Assembly: GCA_905203555.1 (NCBI GenBank)
Contig: CAJKWK010000009.1
Span: 1-64,000 of the forward strand
Reading direction: 5' to 3'
Origin: an uncultured Lachnospiraceae bacterium
GTDB taxonomy: Bacteria; Bacillota; Clostridia; Lachnospirales; Lachnospiraceae
DNA length: 64,000 bases
Part shown: positions 50,757 through 58,594 of the stretch, in pieces
How the letters are laid out: each line of letters starts with the position of its first letter
Numbering within the stretch: position 1 is the first letter of the stretch
Translations under genes and position numbers: made by a program
The notes under the pieces: generated by a model
What the model was told of the DNA's origin: nothing
The model's input: only the letters and a program-made list of their open reading frames with translations
The model's database searches: none

Positions 50757-51032
50757 TTATGCATTCACAGCGTCTTTCAGAGCTTTACCAGCTTTAAACT
50801 TCGGTGCCTTGCATGCAGCAATTTTCATAGTCTTTCCTGTCTGTGGGTTTCTACCCTCTCTTGCAGCTCTTTCGGATACTTCAAATGTTCCAAAACCTAC
50901 AAGCTGAACTTTCTCGCCTTTCTTCAATTCGTCTGTAATAACATCTGCAAATGCTTTCAGAGCTTTCTCTGCATCTTTCTTAGAAATTTCTGCATTCTCT
51001 GCAATAGCTGCGATTAATTCTGTTTTGTTCAT
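50757..51032 (-). CDS. hup: HU-family DNA-binding protein
   Basis: A 91-residue histone-like protein that bends and compacts DNA: MNKTELIAAIAENAEISKKDAEKAL, then VQLVGFGTFEVSERAAREGRNPQTGK, the beta-arm consensus, ending KAGKALKDAVN. AGAGGAGG precedes the ATG at 51032; extension to 51062 is rejected. Its own promoter and terminator mark it as an independent, highly expressed unit. Confidence 0.97.
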   Translation of the reverse strand: MNKTELIAAIAENAEISKKDAEKALKAFADVITDELKKGEKVQLVGFGTFEVSERAAREGRNPQTGKTMKIAACKAPKFKAGKALKDAVNA

Positions 51033-51132
51033 GGATAATTTCCTCCTCTTTATTGTAGTCAAATACTTTCTATTCTAACAGAATAACAAAGGCCTGTCTT
51101 CGCGCATGGGCACGACCCCACCTTTATTTTCT

Positions 51133-51161
51133 GTTATACCTGTTCCATGCATTTTTGTCAA
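51133..51161 (-). promoter_or_regulatory. Promoter of hup
   Basis: TTGACA, a 17-base spacer and TATAAC on the minus strand; the leader is about 93 bases long and contains a GC-rich segment before the ribosome binding site. Confidence 0.75.
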
Positions 51162-51218
51162 GAGATTTCCTTATATTTGGCGGATTTTCACGCTTTTTCC
51201 GGCGTTTTACAGACGTTT

Positions 51219-52214
51219 TTAAAACACCTCTTCCAAAAACCGCATCTTTTCTTCGGACTGGGCAATTGTAAGGCGCAGTTTTTCCACATTCTTCTCCGGA
51301 ATCCAGGCTTTATTCGAATGATAATATGCACTGGCTGTCTTCCAGAATTTTTCCGGATACAGCAGCTTTAACACCAGATATTCCCGTTCCGCCTCTTCCA
51401 ATGGCCGCACAGCATGATACACCTCTAAGATCCTTCGCCCCAGTTCCGCATCCCACTTATGCTTTTCCATCACTTTTCGCAAAAAATAGTACAGATCCTG
51501 CATCTGAACATCCACCCTGACATGTTCAAAATTCGTTGTCGCCATTGCGCCCGCCTCAGAATTCCCCAATATCAGAACATTATGATAATTATAATCTCCA
51601 TGTACTAAATATCCGCCCTCGATACTCTTCAGATATAACGAATTATAATCTGAAGTGTCCAGCCGTCTCAGCGCCTGAACCGCATATTGAAACATCTGCT
51701 CAAAATACTTTAGAAACAAATATTCAAAGTTCCCCTTATTCACCTTGTTTCTCATAAAGCTCCGTACCTTTTTCAACTCACGATTATGGCTCAGAAACTC
51801 CTCCCGCAAATGTCTCCCCCGCATCGGCACTTCCCCGTCCTCCGGCTCCGTCCACCGCATTTTCTGATGCAGTACCGCAAGATTTTCCGCTGCCGCCAGC
51901 ACATCCTGCTGTTTACGCACATCACACTCCCGGCCGTAAAACCAACGTTTCAGCATATATCTGGTTCCGTCTCTGGAGGTACTGATAAACGAGCCCTCAT
52001 CCGTTGCAACGGGTAGATCTACATTGGGATATCCTTCTTCTTCCAATTTACAGAGCATTTTATACATGAAAGGGGCACGCTTATCGGAAACTCTCGTTTC
52101 TTTTAATACCATTGTCCCTTCATTCGTATCGCAAAAAAACGCACCCCTTATTTTATGGGTGCTTCTTACTTCAATGTCATAATGCTCCAGAATTTCTAAT
52201 TCATAGTCTCTCAT
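51219..52214 (-). CDS. CotS-family spore coat protein (kinase-like)
   Basis: A 331-residue protein of the CotS/YutH/YsxE family, spore coat proteins with a phosphotransferase (APH) fold. The nucleotide-binding N lobe (TMVLKETRVSDKRAPFMYKML) and the catalytic loop YLVHGDYNYHNVL are readable, so catalytic residues are kept. It lies beside hup and cca, with a 66-base gap to cca. A role in the spore coat is inferred from the family. Confidence 0.88.
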   Translation of the reverse strand: MRDYELEILEHYDIEVRSTHKIRGAFFCDTNEGTMVLKETRVSDKRAPFMYKMLCKLEEEGYPNVDLPVATDEGSFISTSRDGTRYMLKRWFYGRECDVRKQQDVLAAAENLAVLHQKMRWTEPEDGEVPMRGRHLREEFLSHNRELKKVRSFMRNKVNKGNFEYLFLKYFEQMFQYAVQALRRLDTSDYNSLYLKSIEGGYLVHGDYNYHNVLILGNSEAGAMATTNFEHVRVDVQMQDLYYFLRKVMEKHKWDAELGRRILEVYHAVRPLEEAEREYLVLKLLYPEKFWKTASAYYHSNKAWIPEKNVEKLRLTIAQSEEKMRFLEEVF

Positions 52215-52281
52215 GGCTGCCCCCTGCCTTTACTTAGTTTTTATCTCCGTTCTAATCTATGAGGAGGGCAGCCCGAGTATG

Positions 52282-53616
52282 CTACAGACCTAACTTTTCT
52301 TTTACATATTCACACAAGATTTCTTTTTTGTTGCACTCTGGTTCATCAATGACCCATTCTAATAGCTCATTGAGCATATTCCCCAGTTCTCTTCCCGGTT
52401 TCATTCCGATTGCCATCAGATCTTTGCCGCTGACAGCCAGACCACGCAGCGTTACACAATCTTCACGAATCAGCGTCTCCTGATAAATCTCCCGCATTGC
52501 GATAATGTTCTCAATCTTCTCGCGTCTGCGATAAGGGCTCTGCGCCTTTACATCTGCCATACGCACCGCCAGATAATATGGAAACAGATCCACTCCGATC
52601 CGATTCATAGCACGCCGCACATTTTGCGGAGTCGCTTCAATCCGATAATCGTGATAACACACAAGACGAGTGACCTTTTTCACCGTATCGTTGTCAAACT
52701 TCAACCGTCTCATGACCGAACGGGCAATTTCCTCACTTACAAGCGCATGGCCTTTAAAGTGGTCTCGTCCTTTTTCATCTGTCGTTCTCATGGCCGGTTT
52801 TCCCATATCATGGAACAACATCGTCAAACGCAAGATCTTATCCCGCTTTACATTTTTCAGGGCCTGTACCGTATGTTCCGCCACATCATATTTGTGATGC
52901 GGTGTATTCTGTGCCACACCTTCCATGGCATCCCATTCCGGCAATATTACCTTGGTAATCCCCAGCTCATAGGCATCCCGAATCTGCTCCGGATGTGGAG
53001 AAACCAATAATTTTACAAGTTCTGCCTGGATTCGTTCCGCACTGATTTTTTCCAACGTAGGAGCCAGCTCCCGTATCGCATCGGCTGTTTCCGGCTCAAT
53101 CGGGAATTTCAGTTGCGCCGAAAACCGCACTGCCCGCAAAATCCGCAGTGCATCCTCTTGAAACCGTTCCTTCGGTTCTCCCACGCATCGGATCAGATGG
53201 TGGTTCAGATCCTTCATTCCACCAAAAACATCTACCAGACGCACTTCGTCATTATATGCCATTGCATTAATCGTAAAATCTCTTCGCCGCAGGTCTTCTT
53301 CCAGTCGATTTGTAAAAATAACCTCTTTCGGATGACGGCTGTCTTCGTACATCCCATCAATCCGGTATGTGGTCACTTCAAAACTGTCTTTTCCCAGCAG
53401 AACGGTTACCGTTCCATGTTCAATCCCCGTATCCACCGTTCTTCTAAATAATTTCTTAATCTCCTCCGGTTTTGCAGAAGTTGTAATATCCCAATCTTCG
53501 GGCCTTCTGGCAAGAATCGAGTCCCGGACACATCCGCCGACGGCAAACGCCTCATAGCCATGCAGCTGCAAATTATTGATAATCATTGTCACTTTTCTCG
53601 GCAATGTAATCTTCAT
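52282..53616 (-). CDS. cca: CCA tRNA nucleotidyltransferase with HD domain
   Basis: A 444-residue enzyme that adds or repairs the 3' CCA of tRNAs, essential here because none of the four tRNA genes in the window encodes CCA. The nucleotidyltransferase motif has GGCVRDSIL and the catalytic DWDITTSA; RRDFTINAMA follows. An HD domain (LFHDMGKP) sits in the second half. The ATG at 53616 overlaps the stop of the AAA gene as TGATG, indicating coupled translation. Confidence 0.95.
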   Translation of the reverse strand: MKITLPRKVTMIINNLQLHGYEAFAVGGCVRDSILARRPEDWDITTSAKPEEIKKLFRRTVDTGIEHGTVTVLLGKDSFEVTTYRIDGMYEDSRHPKEVIFTNRLEEDLRRRDFTINAMAYNDEVRLVDVFGGMKDLNHHLIRCVGEPKERFQEDALRILRAVRFSAQLKFPIEPETADAIRELAPTLEKISAERIQAELVKLLVSPHPEQIRDAYELGITKVILPEWDAMEGVAQNTPHHKYDVAEHTVQALKNVKRDKILRLTMLFHDMGKPAMRTTDEKGRDHFKGHALVSEEIARSVMRRLKFDNDTVKKVTRLVCYHDYRIEATPQNVRRAMNRIGVDLFPYYLAVRMADVKAQSPYRRREKIENIIAMREIYQETLIREDCVTLRGLAVSGKDLMAIGMKPGRELGNMLNELLEWVIDEPECNKKEILCEYVKEKLGL

Positions 53617-55106
53617 CAAACTTCATCCTTCCATTTTTGCATCAAGTTTCTCTCGCGTGTTTGGCAACTAAATATTATAACCTGTCTAGGCTGTTCGCTC
53701 AACCATTTTAAAGCAGATTTTAATCTTTTTTCATCATAAAATACAAACGCATCATCTAAGATCACCGGAACCTCCTCCTCGAATAAGAGATCCAAAGTCG
53801 CCATGCGAAGAGAAAAATAAATCTGCTCCATCGTCCCACGGCTCAACCGTTCCACCGGAATTCTCTGTCCCTCACTCAAAATCGTAAGTTCCAAATCTTC
53901 TTCCACCAACAATTGTGTATATTTTCCCTCTGTAACTGCACAAAGAATCTCAGATGCCGCCTGATTCAACCGTTTTCCAAACTCCTGCGCCAGTTCTTCA
54001 GCAGTCTCTTTCAGCCGCTGTTCTGCCAGTTCCAGCGCCTGCCGCCTTTCTCTTTGTTTTGTTTCTTCGGCAGACTCCAACTCTGTCTCTTCTATTTCTT
54101 CCAGCAAATTTTGAATCTGGAGCTGCTTTTCCTTCCGTTCTTCCTGAATCCGCTCCATCTCCCACTGCTGTTTTATCCACGCCGGTTCTTCTTCCGGAAC
54201 ACGTTTTCCACACTTTTGCAAAACCATAAGCCCACACAAAAAAGCAAGCACCGCAAAACCTGCACTTCCAACTCCCCAGGCCGTTTTCCCCAGCACCCAC
54301 ACTGCGCCGCTCACCGCCGCAAAAACAACACCTGCCAGAAGAAACGCCAGACTCACCTTCCGCAAAATATTCTCACTGTTCCCTCTTGCAGCCGGATGCA
54401 CTTCTGCCGCCTGCTCCCGCTCTTTCCGCACCGTCATTTCCGCTTTTGTATAAGCAGTACCCAACCGTTTGAGTTCCTGTTCCACAAACCGCTTTCTCTC
54501 TTCCAGACGATTCCGTTTCTTTTCCCGTTCTCCCCGCTGCATTTTCAAAGTCTGCTCTGTCTGTCGCTTTTTATTCCTCAAAATATCAAGCGCCCTTTGC
54601 AGCTGCACATCACTTCCACCGGTCTCATAATAATTTGCAGCAAAATTCTTTAATTCCACCGCCAGTCCCTGTCCCGGTCTCGCAGTCAGCTGACCGATTG
54701 CAGCAGTATTTTCAAAAACAGCAGCAGTCATCCCGCCCAAAAGCATCTCCAGATCCCCGTTCTCGACCGACAGCTCTTCTCCATCATTTTCACACGTCAA
54801 AGAAACCCGTTTTGTATATCTGTCAAACGACCTCTCCAAACGAAAAATCCTTGTCCCACAGCGAAACCGCATCATCCCCGCATAATAATTGGGATTCTCC
54901 CATGGCTCATATCTGCTGAAATCATCTTTTCCGGCAGCCCGCCCCCGGCCACGCTCCATTCCAAACAACATTGCTTTTATAAATGCATATATCGTCGATT
55001 TTCCATATTCATTTTCCCCATAAAGCACTTGTACATGCTCCAGGAAATAAATATGTTTATCTGTAAACTTTCCAAAATGTTTTAAATGTAATTCTAAAAT
55101 CTGCAT
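53616..55106 (-). CDS. SbcC/YhaN-like AAA ATPase, short form with a membrane hairpin
   Basis: A 496-residue SMC/Rad50-like ATPase. The N-terminal Walker A is GENEYGKST, and the C terminus has the signature LSRGTMEQIYFSLR and Walker B PVILDDAF. The coiled coils are short (about 175-235 and 315-385), and between them lie two hydrophobic helices (about 248-293) in place of a zinc hook. Classical SbcC and YhaN are near 950-1050 residues. It pairs with the metallophosphoesterase gene 17 bases upstream and probably acts on DNA ends at the membrane. Confidence 0.82.
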   Translation of the reverse strand: MQILELHLKHFGKFTDKHIYFLEHVQVLYGENEYGKSTIYAFIKAMLFGMERGRGRAAGKDDFSRYEPWENPNYYAGMMRFRCGTRIFRLERSFDRYTKRVSLTCENDGEELSVENGDLEMLLGGMTAAVFENTAAIGQLTARPGQGLAVELKNFAANYYETGGSDVQLQRALDILRNKKRQTEQTLKMQRGEREKKRNRLEERKRFVEQELKRLGTAYTKAEMTVRKEREQAAEVHPAARGNSENILRKVSLAFLLAGVVFAAVSGAVWVLGKTAWGVGSAGFAVLAFLCGLMVLQKCGKRVPEEEPAWIKQQWEMERIQEERKEKQLQIQNLLEEIEETELESAEETKQRERRQALELAEQRLKETAEELAQEFGKRLNQAASEILCAVTEGKYTQLLVEEDLELTILSEGQRIPVERLSRGTMEQIYFSLRMATLDLLFEEEVPVILDDAFVFYDEKRLKSALKWLSEQPRQVIIFSCQTRERNLMQKWKDEV

Positions 55107-55123
55107 CCTGTCTCTTCCTGCCC

Positions 55124-56179
55124 TTATTCTCTCCGACTCTCCATCAGCGCCTGCACCCCTTCGTACAATGCTTGCTCCTCTACACTTCCAGCTTCACAAT
55201 AAGCAAACTTCCTAATATAACATCCAATTAAATTTTCCTTATTCTTCTCCTGTAACACCGCCAAATCATAAGCCACCTTTGTCTCATCAAGTATTTCCAG
55301 AACATTCCCATTCACCTTCAATCCTTCCGGATCAATCCAGAGATCAGCGTCACGAAATCCTTTCACAATAAATTTATACAGGTTTTCCTTTCCTTCTTCC
55401 TCTATAATTCTACCAATCCATGACCGTATACTCCCCATCGTCATCTGAGGCGTGATTTCCAATTCCATCTGCCGATACTCTCGTTTTGCAAGCGGAACAA
55501 AAGAAACTTTCACAGCATGTCCTCTGATTTCTCCTCGTATAAACCCATGCTTACCAGTATCATTTCGATCAACAGGCTCCAATGCACCAGCATATACTGC
55601 CTTTTGAGGAATAACTTCCTGTGGTTTATGAATATGTCCCAAGGCAATATAATCAAATCCGGAAGACTCTAACGCACTTCGGCGAATCGGAATATGCTTT
55701 TCATCACCGCCATGCGCCAACAAAATTTCATGTTCCGCAACTTTCCCTGCCCGAATCCGATCATATCTCGGCTCCCTTATTTCTCTTGTATCATAGCTGA
55801 ACCCATAAACTGCCGTATTTAAATCTTCCAAAAGAACATAATCCATTTCTCTGTCCGATAAAAAATACACATTCTCATTCCAGGAAAACGTCCGATAATA
55901 AGAGCCGTTCGCAATATAATCGTGATTCCCCGCAATAAAAACAACCTTTGTATGCGTCAATGATTCAAACAGATAATTCGCTTCCTTCAGTTCCCGCAAA
56001 AGTGGCTGCCTGTGAAACAAATCCCCTGCAATTAACAAAAGATCTGTTTTTTCCTGTTCACAAATAGAAATCACCTTTCCAAATGTATCCCACAATTCCT
56101 GTGACCTCTTGCCACTATACGCCGTTCCGGCATCCGGCTCTGCTCCCAGATGCACATCTGCAATATGAATAAATCTCAT
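55124..56179 (-). CDS. SbcD/YhaO-like DNA repair metallophosphoesterase
   Basis: A 351-residue calcineurin-like nuclease. Metal ligands read DVHLGAEPD, LLIAGDLFHR, FIAGNHDY, LLAHGGD and ALGHIHKPQ. YhaO-type proteins are the nuclease partners of YhaN. GGAG precedes the ATG at 56179, six bases away; extension to 56239 would run through a hairpin after asnS. Directly upstream of the ATPase gene, forming a Mre11-Rad50-like pair. Confidence 0.9.
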   Translation of the reverse strand: MRFIHIADVHLGAEPDAGTAYSGKRSQELWDTFGKVISICEQEKTDLLLIAGDLFHRQPLLRELKEANYLFESLTHTKVVFIAGNHDYIANGSYYRTFSWNENVYFLSDREMDYVLLEDLNTAVYGFSYDTREIREPRYDRIRAGKVAEHEILLAHGGDEKHIPIRRSALESSGFDYIALGHIHKPQEVIPQKAVYAGALEPVDRNDTGKHGFIRGEIRGHAVKVSFVPLAKREYRQMELEITPQMTMGSIRSWIGRIIEEEGKENLYKFIVKGFRDADLWIDPEGLKVNGNVLEILDETKVAYDLAVLQEKNKENLIGCYIRKFAYCEAGSVEEQALYEGVQALMESRRE

Positions 56180-56207
56180 CTTCTTCTCCATTTGAAACGA
56201 GGGTATC

Positions 56208-56247
56208 ACAAAAGTTGATTCAAAACCAACTCTGGACACCCTCGGTT
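56208..56247 (-). terminator. Hairpin between asnS and the yhaO-like gene
   Basis: CGAGGGT pairs with ACCCTCG and is followed by TTT on the minus strand; an inner GTTG/CAAC helix fits in the loop. It may be a partial terminator. Confidence 0.45.
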
Positions 56248-56289
56248 ACTCATCTTTCCTTCAATTACAACTTTATATCATTCGTGATA

Positions 56290-57681
56290 TTATAATTCGC
56301 AGTTATTCACTGTTCTCGGGAATGGAATAACGTCACGAATATTAGCCATACCAGTCAGATACATTACACATCGTTCAAACCCAAGACCAAAACCAGCATG
56401 GCGTGTAGAACCAAATCTTCTCAGCTCCAAATAGAATCCATAATCTTCTTCCTTCAGCCCCAGTTCCTGCATTCTTGCACGAAGCTTCTCATAATCATCC
56501 TCTCTCTGGCTTCCACCGATGATTTCACCGATTCCCGGAACCAAGCAATCCACTGCTGCTACTGTCTTGCCATCTTCGTTCAATTTCATGTAGAATGCCT
56601 TGATTTCCTTCGGATAATCTGTAACAAAGACCGGACGTTTATAAACCTCTTCTGTCAGATAGCGCTCGTGCTCTGTCTGCAGATCGCAACCCCAGTATAC
56701 TTTGTATTCAAACTTGTCATTATTCTTTTCCAGAATCTCAATTGCCTCTGTGTAAGTCACTCTTGCAAAATCGGACTCCACAACATTTTTCAGACGAGCC
56801 AATAACCCCTTATCCACAAAAGAATTAAAGAAGTTCATTTCCTCAGGTGCATGCTCCATCACATAATTGATCACATACTTTAACATTGCCTCTGCCAGTT
56901 CCATATTATCTTCCAGATCTGCAAATGCAATCTCCGGCTCAATCATCCAGAACTCTGCTGCATGCCGGGTTGTATTGGAATTCTCTGCACGGAAAGTAGG
57001 GCCAAATGTATAAATACTGCGGAAAGCCTGTGCATAAGTCTCTGCATTCAACTGTCCGCTTACAGTCAAATTAGTCTCTTTCCCAAAGAAATCCTTGCTA
57101 TAATCTACACTTCCATCCTCATTCTTTGGTGGATTCTCCATATCCAAAGTAGTCACACGGAACATCTCTCCGGCACCTTCACAATCACTACCAGTAATCA
57201 ACGGAGTATGCACGTACACAAAACCTCTCTCCTGGAAAAACTGATGAATCGCATAAGCAGCCAAAGAACGTACACGAAATACAGCCTGGAATGTATTTGT
57301 TCTCGGACGAAGATGAGAAATCGTTCTAAGATATTCAAAACTATGACGCTTCTTCTGCAGCGGATAATCCGGCGCAGACGGTCCTTCAATCACAACTTCG
57401 TCCGCCTGAATCTCAAACGGCTGTTTTGCCTGCGGAGTAGCAACCAGTGTACCTGTCACAATAATTGCAGCTCCCACATTCTGCTTAGACACCTCTTGAA
57501 AGTTCTCCATTGAATCATGATACACAACCTGCAATGTTTCAAAATAAGAACCGTCATTTACCACAATAAATCCAAATGTCTTCGAATCACGAATACTGCG
57601 GATCCATCCGCCGACCGTAACCTTCTTATCAAGATACTGTTCTCTGTTCTTAAATAATTCTCGAACTGTTGTTAATTCCAT
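56290..57681 (-). CDS. asnS: Asparaginyl-tRNA synthetase
   Basis: A 463-residue class II synthetase. An N-terminal OB fold (VTVGGWIRSIRDSKTFGFI) binds the anticodon; motif 2 is FRAENSNTTRHAAEFWMIEPE and motif 3 GLGFERCVMYLTG. These are diagnostic of AsnS rather than AspS. AAAGGAG precedes the ATG at 57681; extension to 57735 is rejected. It has its own promoter; no T-box was seen in the short leader. Confidence 0.97.
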   Translation of the reverse strand: MELTTVRELFKNREQYLDKKVTVGGWIRSIRDSKTFGFIVVNDGSYFETLQVVYHDSMENFQEVSKQNVGAAIIVTGTLVATPQAKQPFEIQADEVVIEGPSAPDYPLQKKRHSFEYLRTISHLRPRTNTFQAVFRVRSLAAYAIHQFFQERGFVYVHTPLITGSDCEGAGEMFRVTTLDMENPPKNEDGSVDYSKDFFGKETNLTVSGQLNAETYAQAFRSIYTFGPTFRAENSNTTRHAAEFWMIEPEIAFADLEDNMELAEAMLKYVINYVMEHAPEEMNFFNSFVDKGLLARLKNVVESDFARVTYTEAIEILEKNNDKFEYKVYWGCDLQTEHERYLTEEVYKRPVFVTDYPKEIKAFYMKLNEDGKTVAAVDCLVPGIGEIIGGSQREDDYEKLRARMQELGLKEEDYGFYLELRRFGSTRHAGFGLGFERCVMYLTGMANIRDVIPFPRTVNNCEL

Positions 57682-57747
57682 CTCACTTACTCCTTTATTT
57701 TCTTGCATGAAATCCATGCATATTCCTTCGTTCAATACTCGTTTTTT

Positions 57748-57777
57748 ATTATAGCACTAAATCAACAAGAAATACAA
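57748..57777 (-). promoter_or_regulatory. Promoter of asnS
   Basis: TTGTAT, an 18-base spacer and TGC-TATAAT (extended -10) on the minus strand, leaving a leader of about 60 bases. Confidence 0.6.
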
Positions 57778-57835
57778 TCCCTATCCGCATTCCGCTCCCA
57801 TTTATATGATGCAAAATGATGCCAAGAAGTTTATA

Positions 57836-57864
57836 TTGATTTTTGCATTTCCCTATGCTATACT
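57836..57864 (+). promoter_or_regulatory. Promoter of queT
   Basis: TTGATT, a 17-base spacer and TGC-TATACT (extended -10), followed by a leader of about 115 bases containing the riboswitch. Confidence 0.65.
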
Positions 57865-57933
57865 AACCCACGTTACAAAAACCGAAAACCAAGGTCTTAT
57901 AAGGGTTTCGCCGATTCCCGGCGTAAAATGAAT

Positions 57934-57976
57934 CGTGTGTTCGTGACCTTCCACACGTAAAACAAAACTAAAGGAG
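57934..57976 (+). promoter_or_regulatory. preQ1-I type riboswitch upstream of queT
   Basis: CGTGTG pairs with CACACG around a loop that opens with TTC and closes with CC, followed by the A-rich tail AAAACAAAACTAA and then GGAG of the ribosome binding site. This order (small hairpin, C-rich loop end, A-rich ACTAA tail overlapping the Shine-Dalgarno) is that of the preQ1 class I aptamer, which shuts off translation when preQ1 binds. The gene downstream is the expected target. Confidence 0.75.
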
Positions 57977-57984
57977 ACAACAAA

Positions 57985-58482
57985 ATGAAAGTATCTAAAA
58001 ACATCAATGTGCTGTTCATGGCACAGGCAGCGATGATTGCTGCTATCTACGTAGTTATCACAATGGTATTCGCACCTTTCAGCTATGGCGAAGTGCAGGT
58101 CCGTCTTTCTGAGGCGCTGACAATTCTTCCGGTATTTACCCCGGCCGCAATTCCGGGACTCTTTATCGGATGTCTGATCAGCAATATTTTAGGCGGATGC
58201 ATCCTCCCGGATATTCTTCTGGGCAGCCTTGCGACACTGATCGGAGCATTCTTTACGTACACCCTACGAAATCAAAACAAATATCTCGCTCCGGTTCCTC
58301 CGATTTTAGCCAATGCACTGATCGTACCATTCATACTCCGCTTTGGTTATCAAGTGCCGCTGCCGATTCCATTTATGATGCTGACAGTCGGAATTGGAGA
58401 GGTCATTTCCTGCGGATTATTGGGAATGATTCTTTACACAGCACTTCACAAATATCAGGCAGCAATTTTCAAAACTGTATAA
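57985..58482 (+). CDS. queT: QueT family preQ1 transporter
   Basis: A 165-residue membrane protein with about five helices, of the QueT family (S component of an ECF-type importer) that brings in queuosine precursors. VRLSEALTILPVFTPAAIPGLFIGCLISNILGG is the family signature. It is preceded by a preQ1-type riboswitch and followed by a strong terminator. No ECF ATPase or T component lies here; it probably shares a common energising module encoded elsewhere. Confidence 0.92.
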   Translation: MKVSKNINVLFMAQAAMIAAIYVVITMVFAPFSYGEVQVRLSEALTILPVFTPAAIPGLFIGCLISNILGGCILPDILLGSLATLIGAFFTYTLRNQNKYLAPVPPILANALIVPFILRFGYQVPLPIPFMMLTVGIGEVISCGLLGMILYTALHKYQAAIFKTV

Positions 58483-58485
58483 ATA

Positions 58486-58523
58486 CACTACAAAAGGCAG
58501 CCACAAGGCTGCCTTTTGTAGTG
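58486..58523. terminator. Bidirectional terminator after queT
   Basis: A perfect 17-bp stem (58486-58502 with 58507-58523) with loop ACAA; the stem ends in CCTTTTG. It can also terminate the convergent gene that ends at 58595. Confidence 0.82.
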
Positions 58524-58594
58524 CACAGGAATTGCACATGAATCACGCTTAAACTACACATGAACTACACAAAAATTCACATACATAATATTTA

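Noticed and set aside
57682..57780. T-box leader for asnS, and likewise for metG
   Set aside because: The asnS leader is only about 60 bases with no T-box sequence; metG has 81 bases made of a tandem repeat.
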